DNA from: Syngnathus acus
Taxonomy: Eukaryota; Chordata; Actinopteri; Syngnathiformes; Syngnathidae
Direction of reading: 5' to 3'
DNA: 64,000 nucleotides
Assembly (NCBI RefSeq): GCF_901709675.1
Contig: NC_051100.1
Location: forward strand, 10,822,786 to 10,886,785
Below the pieces are notes generated by a model, which was not told the origin of the DNA, did not search any database, and worked only from the letters and a program-made list of their open reading frames with translations. Positions 13,301 through 31,856 of the stretch are shown piece after piece. The position numbers were made by a program, and so were the translations under genes. Position 1 is the stretch's first letter, and each line of letters opens with the position of its first letter.

Positions 13301-16300
13301 TTATTTTATGTCGACCCATTCTGTATAGGTATCAGGCTCCGTGTTGATTTTATCAAATGGAAACCCAAATAACCCTTACTGACTTCTCTTGTACGGACAT
13401 TGTAGATTAGAAATGACTGTCCCTGTGTCTGCATTGAAATAATGAAACACAAGAAAGGGAAGGTTTATTTATCAATCTGGCTTCCAATGTGTGTTGAAAT
13501 CTATGCTGACTGCAATTATTGAGTGGCTAACTATGTTTTGTCCTACAGGCGGAGGCCAGGCTTGCAGCAAAGAGAGCAGCACGGGCGGAGGCCAGGGATA
13601 TTCGGATGAGGGAACTTGAGCGTCAGCAGAAAGAGGTATACATTTATACGATACCATTTTATGAACAAAATGTACATCGCTGACCAACATTGTCCGTGAG
13701 AATTATTCAACCTTAAAGGTCCTCTACAGTATTTGAATAGGAGGTCCTCAGATTAGAACAGAACCCATTCAGGGAAACCAGTTAGCAACAGCTTTGTTCA
13801 AATTTAGAATCCTTCGCAAGCAAATAGTGGCAATTGAATTAATCAGTTAAGATTTAATGAATTCGTTGTTGGCTGAAACTCCTACCATGATAAAAGCTTA
13901 CTGATCATTTTCTTTGGGTTCCCTATAGGTAAGTCATACTTATTGTAATGATTTAACTCTATAGATTTTTCAGTAGGATTTTAACAGTAACAGAGATAAA
14001 AGAAAAAGAATTAAAAAGGGCAAATTTTACGCACCCTTCTTATTCATATTTATTGTGCCTTTTTGCTTTTCGCTGAGTGAAGTTACACTGGTGATCCAAT
14101 GGGGATTGAGGAAAAAGCAAAGCAAATTTTCTCATTAAAGGAGACTGTTGCTCTGATGTGAAGTTAAGTCTCCTAAAATTTAAAACTTAAAGCCTTTTTC
14201 ACTTTGTCAACTGTTAAAACATTGCAATTAAGGGTCTTCCAATCAGTGCTCTTTGTCATCGATACCAAGACGATCATCCATGAGTGCCGTCAGCCGATTC
14301 CTGTACCAATCATAGGAGTTACCTGGACTTTTTTCTATATTAGAGCTGCTTAATAACGATTATTTTAATCATTTAATTTAATTGATGAAATTGATTTAAA
14401 AGAAGTATCCTATTAAAATGGCCATTCTTTCTCATATTGACAGTGCACACAGCCTTAGCTGCAGGCTACATAGTACAAGCTGACAGTGATAGTTTTTCTC
14501 GATCTGCAGTGAAAAGCATTGATCGATATATGCCGATCAAGTATTTCCACGGAAATTGGCTAACCAATCGGAGCACCACTGATTGCAATGTAATATTGTT
14601 GTTCCAGAGGTAAGTCTTTTCAAATAGATACTGAATTCAGGTCCCTTGCAAGCTCCAGTCATTTCATTTTTGTCGACTTACTTTACTAAGCAACGATTAC
14701 AGCATTGCTTCTATTAAATACTGTTTTAAAAATGAGTGAAATCTATGTTGAATGCTTATCTAATATAGCTTTGGTTGAGCTACTTGTGTCACATTGCAAC
14801 AGTGTCTAAATGATGCCCACTGTAGCTTGAGTTCACTTGGCTCTGAATATAATTACGTTCTATATGACAACCTTTTACCATCTCATGCAGAATACTTGTT
14901 TGGCTTTGAGGCTCAAAATGTTTTTTAACCAAAAAAAAAATGAACATGCAAAGAAAAACCTGCTGCATATCCACACAAATACCAACATTTCTATTCTTGT
15001 AGTAGTTGCTGGCCACGTTTGACATTTCAGCAGTTTTGGGTGATGTATGATTGTATGTTTTTCCTGGCACTTCCTTCCTCTGTCCAGCTTTCTTACCGCT
15101 CATCTAGCAGCAGTAGCAGCAGAAAATGGGGTCAGATCCACCAGTGGATGGTAGGCAAGTGGGGGGTGTTGTAGACCACTAACGTAGCCTGTTGTGTGCG
15201 ATTAAGTTCCAGTCAGTTTTCACCCTTTACTCATGAGTTACTGGCCATAATGAACCTCCCTCCAGAAATGGCACTCACCTTGACTTTATTAATGGTGGGT
15301 GCTTGCAATTTAGTTTGAACACGATGGGATTTTTTTCAGATTTCACTTATTGTCAGTTAATTGATTTGCATGTTAAAAAACTGTTTTGCATGGTATTAGT
15401 CTAGCTGTTACAATAAAGGAGTAGGAGATTAATGAGAATGTGTTTTGGAATTTTTGAATGTTAGATTAATTACATCCAGCTAGCCACCACTTTTGTATCG
15501 ATGCACTTTTCTGAAAGAAATATTGAATGACTAACAGTGAAAGACAGGTATGAGTGATCTCCATTTGGTGATGAACAGGATGATTGTTTGCATGGTTTGG
15601 GCTTTCCATAGCAACGTTTTGGCCTCATCCAACTCTGTAATTGAGCCTCTTGTACTCTCTAATTCTTACCAACTTTCTTTTTTGACTTCAGGCTGACTCA
15701 GAAAAAGCTAGAGCCACTAGTAGTAGTAGATCAAGCAGCCGTCATCGGGTGTGTATATTTCCCTCCTACTTTCCTACTTCCTTTTTCCTTCTTTCATTTC
15801 CTTTTATCCCTCTGTCTTTTTTTCGTTGTCGTTTGTTTCAACATCAACAGGGCCTGGATAATGATGTCATGTCTGTCCGCAGCTACAGAGTGCGTACTTT
15901 ACTAACGCTTAAAAATCAACACTTGCCAAAAACAGTATTGCTAGGAAATGGTTTGTTAAATATTTTTTGTTCATGCTCATTGTGGATGTATGACAATGTT
16001 TATGTACTACGTTTGAAGTCAACCGCATCAGACATCCGTGACTTGAGCTCTAGCAAGAGTCGATCCAGTTCTCGTAGGAAAGACATCTTGGTGCGTTTTG
16101 CATGAATGTTTTGTTACCTTTGTGTGGTGCCGAACTGTGTGCTGCCTTGCGACAACTGCCTGCTGATTGCTTTTAAAGTTGGATGTTTTAGCTCAATTCA
16201 AATGATGCAGCAGGAAGTGTGGTTTTGAATTAACTAAGATAACTAATGGTACCTTGACGCATTTCTTTCCTTAAAATACATTACGTACTTCCATAAAGTA

Positions 16301-19300
16301 AGTAGCTTGTTGTGAAAATTGGTCCTCCTGAGAGAGTGTTTGCTTCATGGCTTCACTGACCTATACCTAACAAGCATTGGTGAGACTTCTTCACCGTCTA
16401 TTTAATGTTCAGCCTTTTTTCTCCTTGCTCCTGTTCTCTAGTCTGATGGTGTGACAAATAGCTCCACTCTCAAGAGTTCGCGGTCCACTGTATGTATTTC
16501 TTTCTGACACGTGCATATCTGATTCATCATCGATAGCTACTTATTAAGATTGTATGACTTTTTTTTTTTTCACGGTGAAACAGAGTTCTGTATACAATGA
16601 TCTACATGGCCATAAAAGGTCTTCATCTAGCTCCTCCAAGAGAGATCTGCTGGTCAGTAGTACTTCACTTTCATTGTATTTGCTTTGACCTCATAACATG
16701 GAGTACTGCAAACATCTGGTGGTTTAACTACTGAATTTGATTTTGACACAATCTACATTGCTTAGTTAAGTGGTGCCTTGATTTACCATGAGCTGCTAGA
16801 GCTGTTCACAAGCACCAGAAAACTCTTGTCTGAAGTTTCCGTAATGTGTTGGTTCCTGATTTTAATGCTACTGCATCAAGAGATTGAACTTGGCAGGCGG
16901 GCGCAGAGTAATCAATCGATTGAACTTGTTTTAAAAACTAAGTATACTTTTTGCTCTGGATCCCATCTCATCAGAAGGAATATGATCCCTCAAACTTTAT
17001 AGAGATAGCGCAGTTGCCCATTGAACTCCAAGTGTTGCTTTACACAGTGTAGTGATGTAAAATCGGGTTCCATGATTGTGTTTTCTGTTTCTTACTTTTT
17101 GTGGGGGATGTTGTACTATGCTGCTGTCCCTCCAGACGGGACTGTACCACGATCAAAGGAAATACACCAGCCTATCGAAGACCAAACTTGAACCTCCTTC
17201 TACCATATCCTCCTATCAGCCACGACGGGTCTGTCTTCCTATCCAACTCTTTTTCCTTTCATACACAGACTCCTGGATGTAAAAGCCTTTGACTACCATT
17301 CTAGCCTAACACGTCAAAAATTGCTATAGTTTGATGATTTACCGGACATTGTTGTGTAAAGGTAGAGCTCCGGCAGCATTAAACATTTGCCAGCGCTCTG
17401 GCTGCAAGCCTTGGTGAAAGTTTGTAAGTTCCACAAATCGTGCATTTGTTTCCATGTAGGCTACTGCTAATCTTGCTATAAGAATTTCTCCTCATCACAT
17501 GAACTGACATTCCACTGTCCCCCTGCTCTTTGACAGGCCACCCCCTCCTCTTCCTCTTCCACCATTGGCACAGGGCTGGCACGTAGCTATAGCATGGTCA
17601 GTTTCTGTCCGTTGGATGGACCATCTCACTGCATGCATTTGAGAAGTAGACCTCCCCCTCGCTTGTGGCCATACTGTACATGCTCTAGGATGCCCCCAGG
17701 CGGGATGACAGATTGTTTATTTTTAGCTCCTGGACAATCTCAGCTCTTGGCAGAGGCCACAGATTTATGCTTTAGCAAGATTAGAGGTGTGTGTCTGTGT
17801 GATCAGGCGTAAAGATCATATATCGAAGTTTAAGCTACATAGCGTTTGAATCATTTTTGTACACAAAAAAAGCTGCATGAGGATAAAACGAATCACCGTA
17901 TTTATTTTAAATCCATTAATGGATTATTTGGCATTGACACTAATTTTATATGCCTATTAATCTCCCAAAGTATAATATTCATTGTTGTTTGTGCTTGTCA
18001 TTTGTCCTTATTTTCTATTTGCAGAGATTAGTTCTAACATCCTACCAAAAATTGTTTCAGCTCAATATTCTGATTTGGCGTATCTCCTCCACTACTAACT
18101 ACAATTTCAACAATATCCCGTATTTCTTCAGCAATGCCAGCTACATTATTCCTAGAAGAGTTGTTTCATTTTTTTTTTACCATCTATACGTAAGAGTAAG
18201 GACAGATTTTGAATCAAGTCAGAGTGTTTGCCAGACAACACTGAAAGGAAATGGCCTCTAATAATGGAATACAGTGAGTGCCTCTACTTACTGCATGAGT
18301 CTCTCGAGCCTAACAGCTACACAGCTCTGTGTTTTTTTGCTGAGTCCTGCATTGTTTCCGATGTGTGCCCTCAGGCCTCTATTTATGACGACCCCGTTCT
18401 TTACGGCTCAAGTCTGGGTTCAAGAGCAGTAAGTCTCGTTAATGCCAAATGACACCACAACGGCCTACTTTGTGCTTTTGACTTAAGTTCTGTCCCTCAT
18501 CTTAATCTCATTTTCTGCCACATGTGCCACCGTTATCCCTTTTCACACAGCCCTCTGAATATAGCTGGTACTCCTCTGGAGCCAGTTCCACTCGCAGCAG
18601 CCCTGTGGTGAGCACTCTAATCAGCCTCCAATTGCATGATGTTCGCTAACATCACACGCAAGGTGTCCCCTACTGCAGGGCTTCTAAACTTTGATCATCC
18701 ATAGCCTCTGACTTCATATTAAAGACGCTATCGTTAGCCACGATGTATGTGAATCGAGGTTTGAGAAATTGAAGTGAAATCTTGCATTATCGATCTGATA
18801 GTTCCGTCAGCCTACCAAAGTGGGGATCCTCACAGTGTATGTTGTGCTTTGTGTGAATATTTCCGTGCGTCGCCTGTCAGAATTCCTCGGATGATGACAC
18901 CACGAGCAGCGTGTCTCAAGAACTCTTCAAGAGAGGCCGCAGGGACAGCGCGGTGAGCTTTAGGGACAAGACAGTGCTCCTCCATCTAAAATGTTTTTCA
19001 CTTGTCATAGATATTCATCTCAACTCTTGCTGTTTTGTTCTCAATACCATATATTGATCTGTTATTTTTTCCCCGACTTCTTTCTGTCTTCCTCGTTCGT
19101 CTTGTGTCTGTCGAAAGTAGTCGTCTGACTTCTCTGACATGAGTGAGTCTGCAGCTGATTATTTCAGCCGCTCCAACAGAAGGGGCAGTATTGTGTCTGA
19201 TCTGGATGATTTGAGCATTCCAGATCTGGATGCTGTAAGTCACCAAATTCGGCTCTCAGCATTGAGTGATGCAATATATTTTTTATTGCATGGTTTGAAA

Positions 19301-22300
19301 TTAACATTTTCAGATTCATTTCACGGTTTGTGATTTGGCAATTTTATGACTCACTCAGTATATCAGGAAAAAGCCTTCTAGTGGTTCAGCTTTGCACCTG
19401 ATTAAAAATAAAATCATGATAAATGTTTTAGTGTTAATGCTGTGAACATGCAACACTTGCCTTGATTTACCTGAACTAATTTTGACATTTTTCCAGAGTG
19501 AAGAACTGCTTCAAGCATGACTACTACTTTCTCAATTTACATATTACACCATGTAACATAATGCAATATTTCTACTTTTTTTCAGCTGGACGAAAAATGT
19601 GACAAACAGTATTCAGATTACAGCAGGGTAAGTCTTTTTTCCCTACAACATTGAGCCTTAAGTACATGTGATGTAATTTTCAGTGGACAGCAAGTCGCCG
19701 ATTTTAAAGGTGTTAATTGTACATGGGAAATAATGAAACAAATAATTGTACACGGCAGTTCCAAACCCTCACCACAACATTTGTTCTCATAATTAATCAC
19801 ATATCCATTTGATATTTTTCAGAATGTGATCTTTCACTAACATGGTGATAGCACGGTCGCAATGATAGGATCTCCTTGATAACAATAAATGAAAAGTGAA
19901 ACCTGAATTTTGTAAACATGCGCACCTTGAGAAATCTCAAGAACCGGTTTGTCAAGTTTATCAAACCCTACCTCAAGCAAGTGACAGTGACAATGCCAGC
20001 CGCAGAATCTTTTGACTCTTGTGCGCTGTTAGATGCTTTGTTGTGTGTTTTATTTTGACTGCTCACCCGTATGTTGTGTTTCCAGCCATCTTCCCGCTGC
20101 GCCACCCCGGGCCTCTCAGCAGCAACTTTAGCCTCGCTGGGTGGAACCTCATCGCGACGAGGCAGTGCAGACGCCGGCAACGTCTATGACCCAGACACTA
20201 GTCTGAGCGAACTAAGGGTAAGGCAAACAAACAGCACTTAGCTTGTGCTGTCACATAAACAACTGTAGGGGGGCGGAGCTATGAGGGTCGTGGGAGGGGG
20301 GGGGGTCATTACACAAACATTGAACTCCAATAAAGCTGTGTAACATTTTATATTTATTTCACTCTATGGTCTATTACTGTTTTGTGCCAATGAATCTCTC
20401 CAAAGCATTGCTTCTTTTTTGTCCTCTCTGCTGTTCCAAATATTTACTTGGACAGTTTTTCTATGTTTGCACGGGAGGCCGGGATGTGATATGTGACCTT
20501 TAAAGCTATTCCTTATGTGGATGTGCTGATAGTTTGCCTTTAAGAACCGATTGTCATTTAAGAGAAGGCAGCACGTGTGCTTTGTAATCTCTCCTTGATC
20601 ATCCCTACCCGCTTTAGAGCCCAGTTCAACCATTCCCTCCATCTGCTCCACAGGATATCTATGAACTAAAGGACCAGATTCAGGATGTAGAAGGGCGATA
20701 CATGCAAGGGCTTAAAGAGCTGAAGGTAGAGGGGCTTGAACTCACGGCATGCCTTCTCTTGTCCTCTGGGAGCAGTACAGCGTCACTAACCCCCAGCCTC
20801 TCAGAACCCCACTTGTACCCCCCTAACGCCGCGGCTAGGTTGTCGCTATGCTCCCTGTCTGAATTGCAATCAATGAGTTTTCTTTTGCATGATCTTCCCA
20901 CACTTCCAACACTGTGGCCATTAATAAAGACACGCCCACATTTATGTGAAAGAAGTAGCAGTGATATGCTTCACCTGCTGACTGATGGCAGGAATGTTTT
21001 GAATTTCTGCCTTTATAATTAACTGACTGAAGTAGAGTTCTTTATCACTCCTAGTTCATAGAAGTGCTTCTCTCTTAGATGCTTGCTCTTCAAATATACA
21101 GATGGCTTTAGAGAAAAAACAAGTACTACCAAGGAGGTGTAGAAGAATTCCTAGGTCACGTAAAATGTTGTTTGAGTTTGGATTTTATAAACACAGGTGA
21201 GCAGTGATTCAATCATCTTGCTGTGTCACTAACATGCTCCATTTCATTTTAGGAATCCCTTACCGAGGTGGAGGAGAAGTATAAGAAAGCAATGGTATCG
21301 AATGCGCAGCTGGACAATGACAAAGGCAACCTCATCTACCAAGTGGACACATTAAAAGACGTCATAGAAGAGATGGAGGAGCAAATGTCAGAGATGAAAC
21401 GAGAGCTAGAAGAAAAATCAAAGGTGAAATCGCCAATCAACTTGTTTTGTGTCAATTCATCTGCTGGAATTTGGTTTGGTTTTGGTGACTTATTTGAAAC
21501 ATGCTGTCTTTTTTTTCCCCAGGAACTAGAAAGGCAAAAGCACACATGTACTGTCCTGCAGCATAAACAGGAAGAGTTGAAAGAGGGAATCCGCCAGAGA
21601 GATGAACTTATTGAGGTGCGTTACGCTTGCTCGTGTTCATGTGTGACCCACATTGCTCAATATACGCAAGTGCTCGTTGTTCAGTGCAGGAACTTGATAA
21701 GGACTGATTGACACTGGCCTTCCTCTAATTCATGTATATTTACTTTAGTCACTTATCACCACAATCCTGCGTCTTCCTTAGCGCTGTGGGGGGGAAAAAA
21801 AAAAAAAAAGGAAATCCTCACCCTGTTTTAATTATGTCCGTGCATTTTTACTTCTTCTGGCTTCCATTGACTATTTTCTTACTCTTTTGTATTCTGCATT
21901 GCTGTTACTGTTCATCACGTCTCCAGGAGAACCAGCAGTTGCAGGCTAAGTTAGATGCTTTCACCAGAGAGATGTTTGACCTGCAGGAAACAATAAACTG
22001 GAAGGACAAAAAGATTGGGGTAGGAGCTCCCACGTAGACCAAGAGGCACAAGATGGTCCGGCTTTTAGGCCACGTGGATCTTTTGGCTCTCATGCATAAT
22101 GGACCGTTGTGACACAGAGAGCCAACTCACAGTTTGTGCATGTCAGAATAACAAGTTGTTTAGTTGTGAACCGACAAGCTTAGCAGACAAGAAAAAAAAA
22201 CAGCTGTTGCATAAAAAACACAATGGCTAGTGTTATATAAACTTCTGCAGCGTGTTTGTTAGCACAAATGGCTGTTGAAGATGTAATCATCCAGCATGAT

Positions 22301-24714
22301 GTGCACATTTCAGATAAGAACGGTTCGATAGGCCATGAAGTGTTTGTGTTTCCCTCCTTAAGCACTCTTGTCATTCATCCTTTTGTCTTTTCCCACTCAC
22401 TTTTTCCTTTGTAACATTCCCACTGTTGGTTTGGCATGCACAGCGCATGGTGTTGTCCGTGAGGCACCGCAAGCATGTGCTGGTGCATCTCTATCCACTG
22501 TCCAACTTCACTGTGTCTTGTCAATTCTTGTCTTCTGTCGTCTGTGTGGCCAGGCCCTAGAGAGGCAGAAAGAGTACTTTGATTGCATTAGGAATGAGAG
22601 AGATGAGCTCAGACATGAGCTTGCTGACCTCAAGGGGAAGGCCAAATCAGGAGAGGTAGGTTGTCCTGCAACGTGATGATAAAGATTGAGACGTGGCTTG
22701 CTTGTCAATAAGGACTTTGGGTGATGTTAAGTGTAAAAACAAACATAACTTTCAATTTTTTTTTTATAAGGTTGACTTCAACAGTCTTTAATTAGATGTT
22801 CGAAAATTAAGCACTTTACTGCTTTGTATTATTTAGTCCAAGGTCTGTAATTGACAACTAATCGATTACAAATATGTTATTGCTAATCGATTAATCGTTT
22901 GGATTTTCATTCAATATTTACCAAGTCTCAGAATTCCAGTTTCTCAACAATAAATGAATGTTTAATATTGATTTCTGTAGTTCACCATGAAAGTGGACGG
23001 ATCATTTTTGTGTGGAATCCAAAATAAGTGCTTCCTCTCATAAAAATGTCCCTTTTGTGAAAGTGTATCTAAGTACAGTCCTTAATAAATGACCTTTTGA
23101 AGTATTCAACAATTTTACAGAATGAAACGAGCTGTTGTTCCATGGCTTGGTTAGTGATTATTTCTCTTATGGTAGTAGAGTTGTAGATACTCTCAATGTT
23201 GACTGAAGGCCAGAATGATGTTGAGGGTGGCATTACCGTAGATAAGTGGCTTCATCCCCACTTGTGTTGTTTCCTGACAGACACACGGGCTAGTCATCAT
23301 CCCAGACGGCACACCAAACGGAGACATCGACCACGAGCCCGCGTCCTCGGGAATCACCGTGGTCTCGCAAGAAGCCGCACAGGTACTGGAATCTGCAGGA
23401 GAGGGTCCGCTTGGTAAGTTCCACAAATTGATTTTTATTGACACACTAGAACGTCAGCCATTGGTCTTACTGACCACCAAAAGTAAATGTAGTATGGTGG
23501 CCTGAATTAGATTCGAATAAATTCAAATTCTAATATTCTAGATTCTGATAAAGCTTCCAAACTGATTGCTGCGCATGTGTCTTTTTCTTTGACAGATGTC
23601 AGGCTACGGAAGTTAGCTGAGGAAAAGGATGAGCTGTTGACTCAGATCAGAAAGTTGAAGAATCAATTGGAGGAAGAGCGACAGAAACACTCAAAGGTGG
23701 ACAGTGTGTACACCGACGGCGAGAAGATGGAGAACGGCACCGACCTTCACTTCATTGAAATGCAGAGTAAGTTGACCCTTTCTTGATTGCTCTCCACATT
23801 TATCAAACTCATCTTCCTTCATTTTAAAACTCTTTTCATCTTCAGGAGATGCCAACAGACAGATCAGTGAATACAAATTCAAACTTTCAAAAGCAGAACA
23901 GGAAATGGGTACAATGGAACAAAATGTAAGTACAGATTGCTTGTCAAATGCTTCAGAAATGTGAAAATAACCAAATGGTTTCCTCATTTTCTTATTTCAG
24001 ATAAACAGGCTGGAAGGGCAAGTGTCCAGGTACAAGATGTCCGCAGATAACTCTGAGAAAGTAGAAGATGAACTGAAAGCGGAGAAGCGCAAACTTCAGA
24101 GAGAGGTAAATATGAACTGTTTGGTTAAATTTAGGATGTACATTCAGAGAAAGTGAACAACAAGTGACCACAGCTCAAAACGTTTCAGTTAACATGTTAC
24201 CTTGTCTGGGAAACCAGGATCAAAATTTACTCCCTCCCCGTTGTCATCTTTATTTGTTAGCCCGCTTAGACAGCAAATAAGAGGCAAAGCATTTTTCCTT
24301 CAAGCTGTTAGTCACTCCCAGTCAATGTTTACTTTAAAACTGCCACGGATCATTTAACCTTGTATATTTAAAGACCAGCAGGTTCCAATAAAACCATATA
24401 ATTTCAGTGAATAAAAATCTGATCAATTATTGCTAATATATAATGGAAAAAGCTAGCGATGGGCTCATGAAAATTAGCATATGATACCGCACTGTGAAAA
24501 TCATTGCGGTTCACACGATATAGTAAAATGTCATAGATTAAATTAGGTTGGTCGTTTAATTGCCAGCATGGTGTGTGTAATCCACAATGTTGTTGCCTGG
24601 CAGCTGCGCACATCTTTGGACAAGATCGAAGAGATGGAGATGACCAACAACCACCTCGTAAAGCGGCTGGAAAAGATGAAGGCCAATAGGAATGCTCTCC
24701 TCTCCCAGCAGTGA
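10391..24714 (+). CDS. lrrfip2: LRRFIP2, LRR-binding FLII-interacting protein 2
   Basis: Cytoplasmic coiled-coil adaptor; family members bind Flightless-I and MyD88 and modulate TLR and Wnt signalling. Exons: 10391-10480, 13549-13635, 15088-15150, 15692-15748, 15851-15889, 16019-16090, 16442-16489, 16584-16652, 17136-17228, 17537-17596, 18375-18428, 18551-18607, 18881-18952, 19121-19234, 19586-19627, 20086-20217, 20654-20725, 21253-21423, 21523-21615, 21927-22019, 22554-22655, 23281-23413, 23596-23766, 23846-23925, 24001-24105, 24604-24714. Together they give about 759 aa (human about 721). The N-terminus ([16 protein letters not shown], then RELERQQKE) is the LRRFIP signature. Residues about 60-380 are Ser/Arg-rich, and coiled coil runs from about 384 to the end ([18 protein letters not shown]). 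The [10 protein letters not shown] exon and MLH1 next door favour LRRFIP2 over LRRFIP1. The first 20 exon junctions are all phase 0, so most middle exons are skippable cassettes and the real isoforms will vary. The acceptor at 16018 is the weakest call. Confidence 0.95.
12000..12920 (+). mobile_element. Decayed, rearranged Tc1-like transposon pieces
   Basis: 12000-12110 resembles a fish Tc1 terminal repeat (gaatcaacaccaattggg, later gggtatgcaaaattctgaac). 12415-12575 encodes the end of a Tc1 transposase ([11 protein letters not shown] reading around 12419). 12740-12920 encodes a more internal transposase part. The internal part lies downstream of the C-terminal part, so this is either two copies or a rearranged one. 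All frames are broken. It sits in LRRFIP2 intron 2 (10481-13548, counting the intron after the putative non-coding first exon as intron 1). Confidence 0.7.
14343..14410. repeat. hAT-like MITE end fragment (weak)
   Basis: Starts tagagctgcttaataacgat and resembles the terminus of the abundant fish element beginning 'agggctgcaactaacgatta'. Only one end is recognisable. Similar 'cgattaatcg' remnants occur near 22850-22905 and 35505. This rests on recalled resemblance only. Confidence 0.3.
20266..20306 (+). repeat. G-rich tract in LRRFIP2 intron
   Basis: Several closely spaced G runs (ggggggcgg, ggg, ggg, then a run of about 11 G) lie within 40 bases. The spacing could form a G-quadruplex in the transcript or coding strand. 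It is 50-90 bases downstream of the 20086-20217 exon, where such elements can act as intronic splicing enhancers. Confidence 0.45.
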
Positions 24715-25320
24715 GCCAAAAGCGGCTATGGCATCACCACAGAAGCCCTTAAAATCGCACCGCCAACTGCCATGTAGCGCCTGGAGCTGCTCGTGCTCTC
24801 CAAGCTCTAACACTTCAACATGTGTAGCTCACCCCCAAAAAAACACTCAATTCTACAAATGGACAAAATAATGAGGAGCGTTGCATTTCTTTGCAAACCA
24901 AACGTTTTGGTTGTTGCCAAGCCTCAAATGTAACAAAATATAACATCAATGGGAGATACATGTGAGGAAATTTCTAGTTTTGTTTTTGTTCTGCAACATT
25001 TTATTCACATTTCTTGCTGGGTGCTTGGCTGTTTTTTTTTTTCTTTTCTTTCTTTGTTTTGCCTAAATTGCATGAATGATTATCAGGATGCTTTTAAAAG
25101 ACTGTCACAGCTGCTCTGGCCCTGCACCTTCCAGCTTCCCTCACACAAGTCAAGTAAGTGCCTTCTCCATCAAACAATAATGATTTTAACTGGTGGTACA
25201 ATATGTATTTAAAAAGGTGCAGATGGAAAATATAGCCAGCCAACTGCTGCAGTTTCCTTCACTTTTTTGTCAAATATTTAAAAGATTTTGTGTGAATAAA
25301 TGTGTAATTTACAGACTTGT
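24715..25320 (+). other. LRRFIP2 3' untranslated region (putative)
   Basis: The sequence follows the TGA at 24712-24714. The first canonical AATAAA downstream is at 25295-25300, giving a 3' UTR of about 600 bases. Longer forms cannot be excluded. Confidence 0.5.
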
Positions 25321-26240
25321 GTTAACCATTTTATTTCAAATACCAGGTGCAAATGCATTCAACAGTCGCACAATCTTTTCTCTGTTTCTCTCCGAGTAGT
25401 TCAGAAGGGATTTGCTAAGGGTTTAGATTCATTGAAACACATCCAGTTTCTTTTCCGTTGGTGGAAACTTTGAAGCAGCCCGTGATTTTCCACACTTAAA
25501 GTTGCATTACAAATCATGAGCAGAGCATTTATTCCACCATCTCTGCTTATGACTGTTGGGGCGTGGAATGTTCATGTGGTAAAAGTGAAGTGCGGTGATG
25601 TTATTTTAAATGTCATTTCCATAACTTAAACATTGCTCAGAACCACCTTATGGAAAGTTATTCACAGCGGTGTGAAAAAAGTGATTGATTTCTTTTTGTT
25701 TTTGCATGTTTGTCCCTCTTAGATATTTCCCATCATCAAGCAAATTTAGATATTAGTCAAAGACTAGGAAACACAATACTTTTTCATGGCACTGTATTTG
25801 ATGTTGTGCTCAAGGTCCATGTAGTACAAGTACACATTTTGTCCTCAGTAGTTAGACAATTCCTTGCACTAGTAGAATGACTGTAGCATGGTGGTGAAAC
25901 AACGAAATGATTTTTCAATTACTGCCTTCCCCTACTGCATGATAATTCTGCACAATGTAGAACAACTATGTTACTAGTGAGGCATACTTGTGAGCATTTT
26001 GGTGCTACTAGAAGGGTCGAGGAGGCTAATGTAAATGCCACATTCCTAATAGTGCAGCACAGTAGTTTACTAGCCTAAGTCAATACAGTAGTAGTAAAAC
26101 AAATTTGCGAATTGTCTTGTAATGACAAAGCCCACACTAGTGAATTCAAGGTGGATAACAAAAATGCCAAATTAAATGCTCAAAAAGCTTTCCATATCGC
26201 CTCACTGAAAGTCACTTGAGCCAGACGTACAAAGAACAAA
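25321..26240. other. Convergent intergenic spacer LRRFIP2/MLH1
   Basis: No exon or repeat is recognised. An ATTAAA-type signal for MLH1 lies on the minus strand (TTTAAT at 26241-26246), about 80 bases past the MLH1 stop. Both genes therefore end into this spacer. Confidence 0.5.
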
Positions 26241-26322
26241 TTTAATGACAACATACAAAAAGTTACACAAGGTCAAATAGAGCAGCATGTGATGTTGATG
26301 CTTCTGAGGCTTCCTGGTTTAT

Positions 26323-31252
<4,930 letters not shown>

Positions 31253-31700
31253 CGTTGACAGGACTCTACCACTTCAATGAATGTGCTGATCGGCTAAACC
31301 TCTGTGGCCATGCCGTTTACATCTGTTTGTTTACAAGTCGCTATTCGAGCAGGAAGGCGGAACTTGCGTTGCAAGAGATAATATACACGAAGATGGCTCA
31401 CTCTCAGCTGCTATAATTTCACTGTCTTGGTTTCTTTTGTTGTGATATTACTACTTTGAATATTTAAAATAACAAAGGTTAATTTACACAAATTTGGCCG
31501 ATGGATGTTTTGGTATTTTGCTGTAGTACCATTTTAGTGCATCTGTAATTGTACTCACGATCTTTGGGGACAGCAGCGCGCGCGCGGAAAATAGGGCGGG
31601 GTCTTACGTCGCACGAGAAAGATGTCATCACGTTATTTCTCTTCTTCGTCACAAATCTATTGTAGCTTTAATCGCGGATATTATACATATTGCCACCCAG
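31253..31700. promoter_or_regulatory. MLH1 upstream, probable bidirectional promoter
   Basis: This is the only CG-rich stretch between MLH1 and the rightward candidate gene. It holds a GC box (GGGCGGGG at 31594-31601), a short gcgcgcgcgc run at about 31577, TTACGTCG at about 31604 and a CRE/ATF-like gatgtcatcacg at 31621. In mammals MLH1 shares a bidirectional promoter with EPM2AIP1. No EPM2AIP1 coding sequence is seen here. Transcription starts are inferred. Confidence 0.45.
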
Positions 31701-31856
31701 AGTTTGACGTGTGCACATATACTCTGTACAGCATGCGTGTGTAATCCTGAAACTGTGCCTGATATTTAAATATTCTTCTGTAAGGTAATATAAAATGTGC
31801 TCTTTCTTATTAATGCTACAAAAGAATGACATTGGTGAACTTTAATCATCAAGCAG

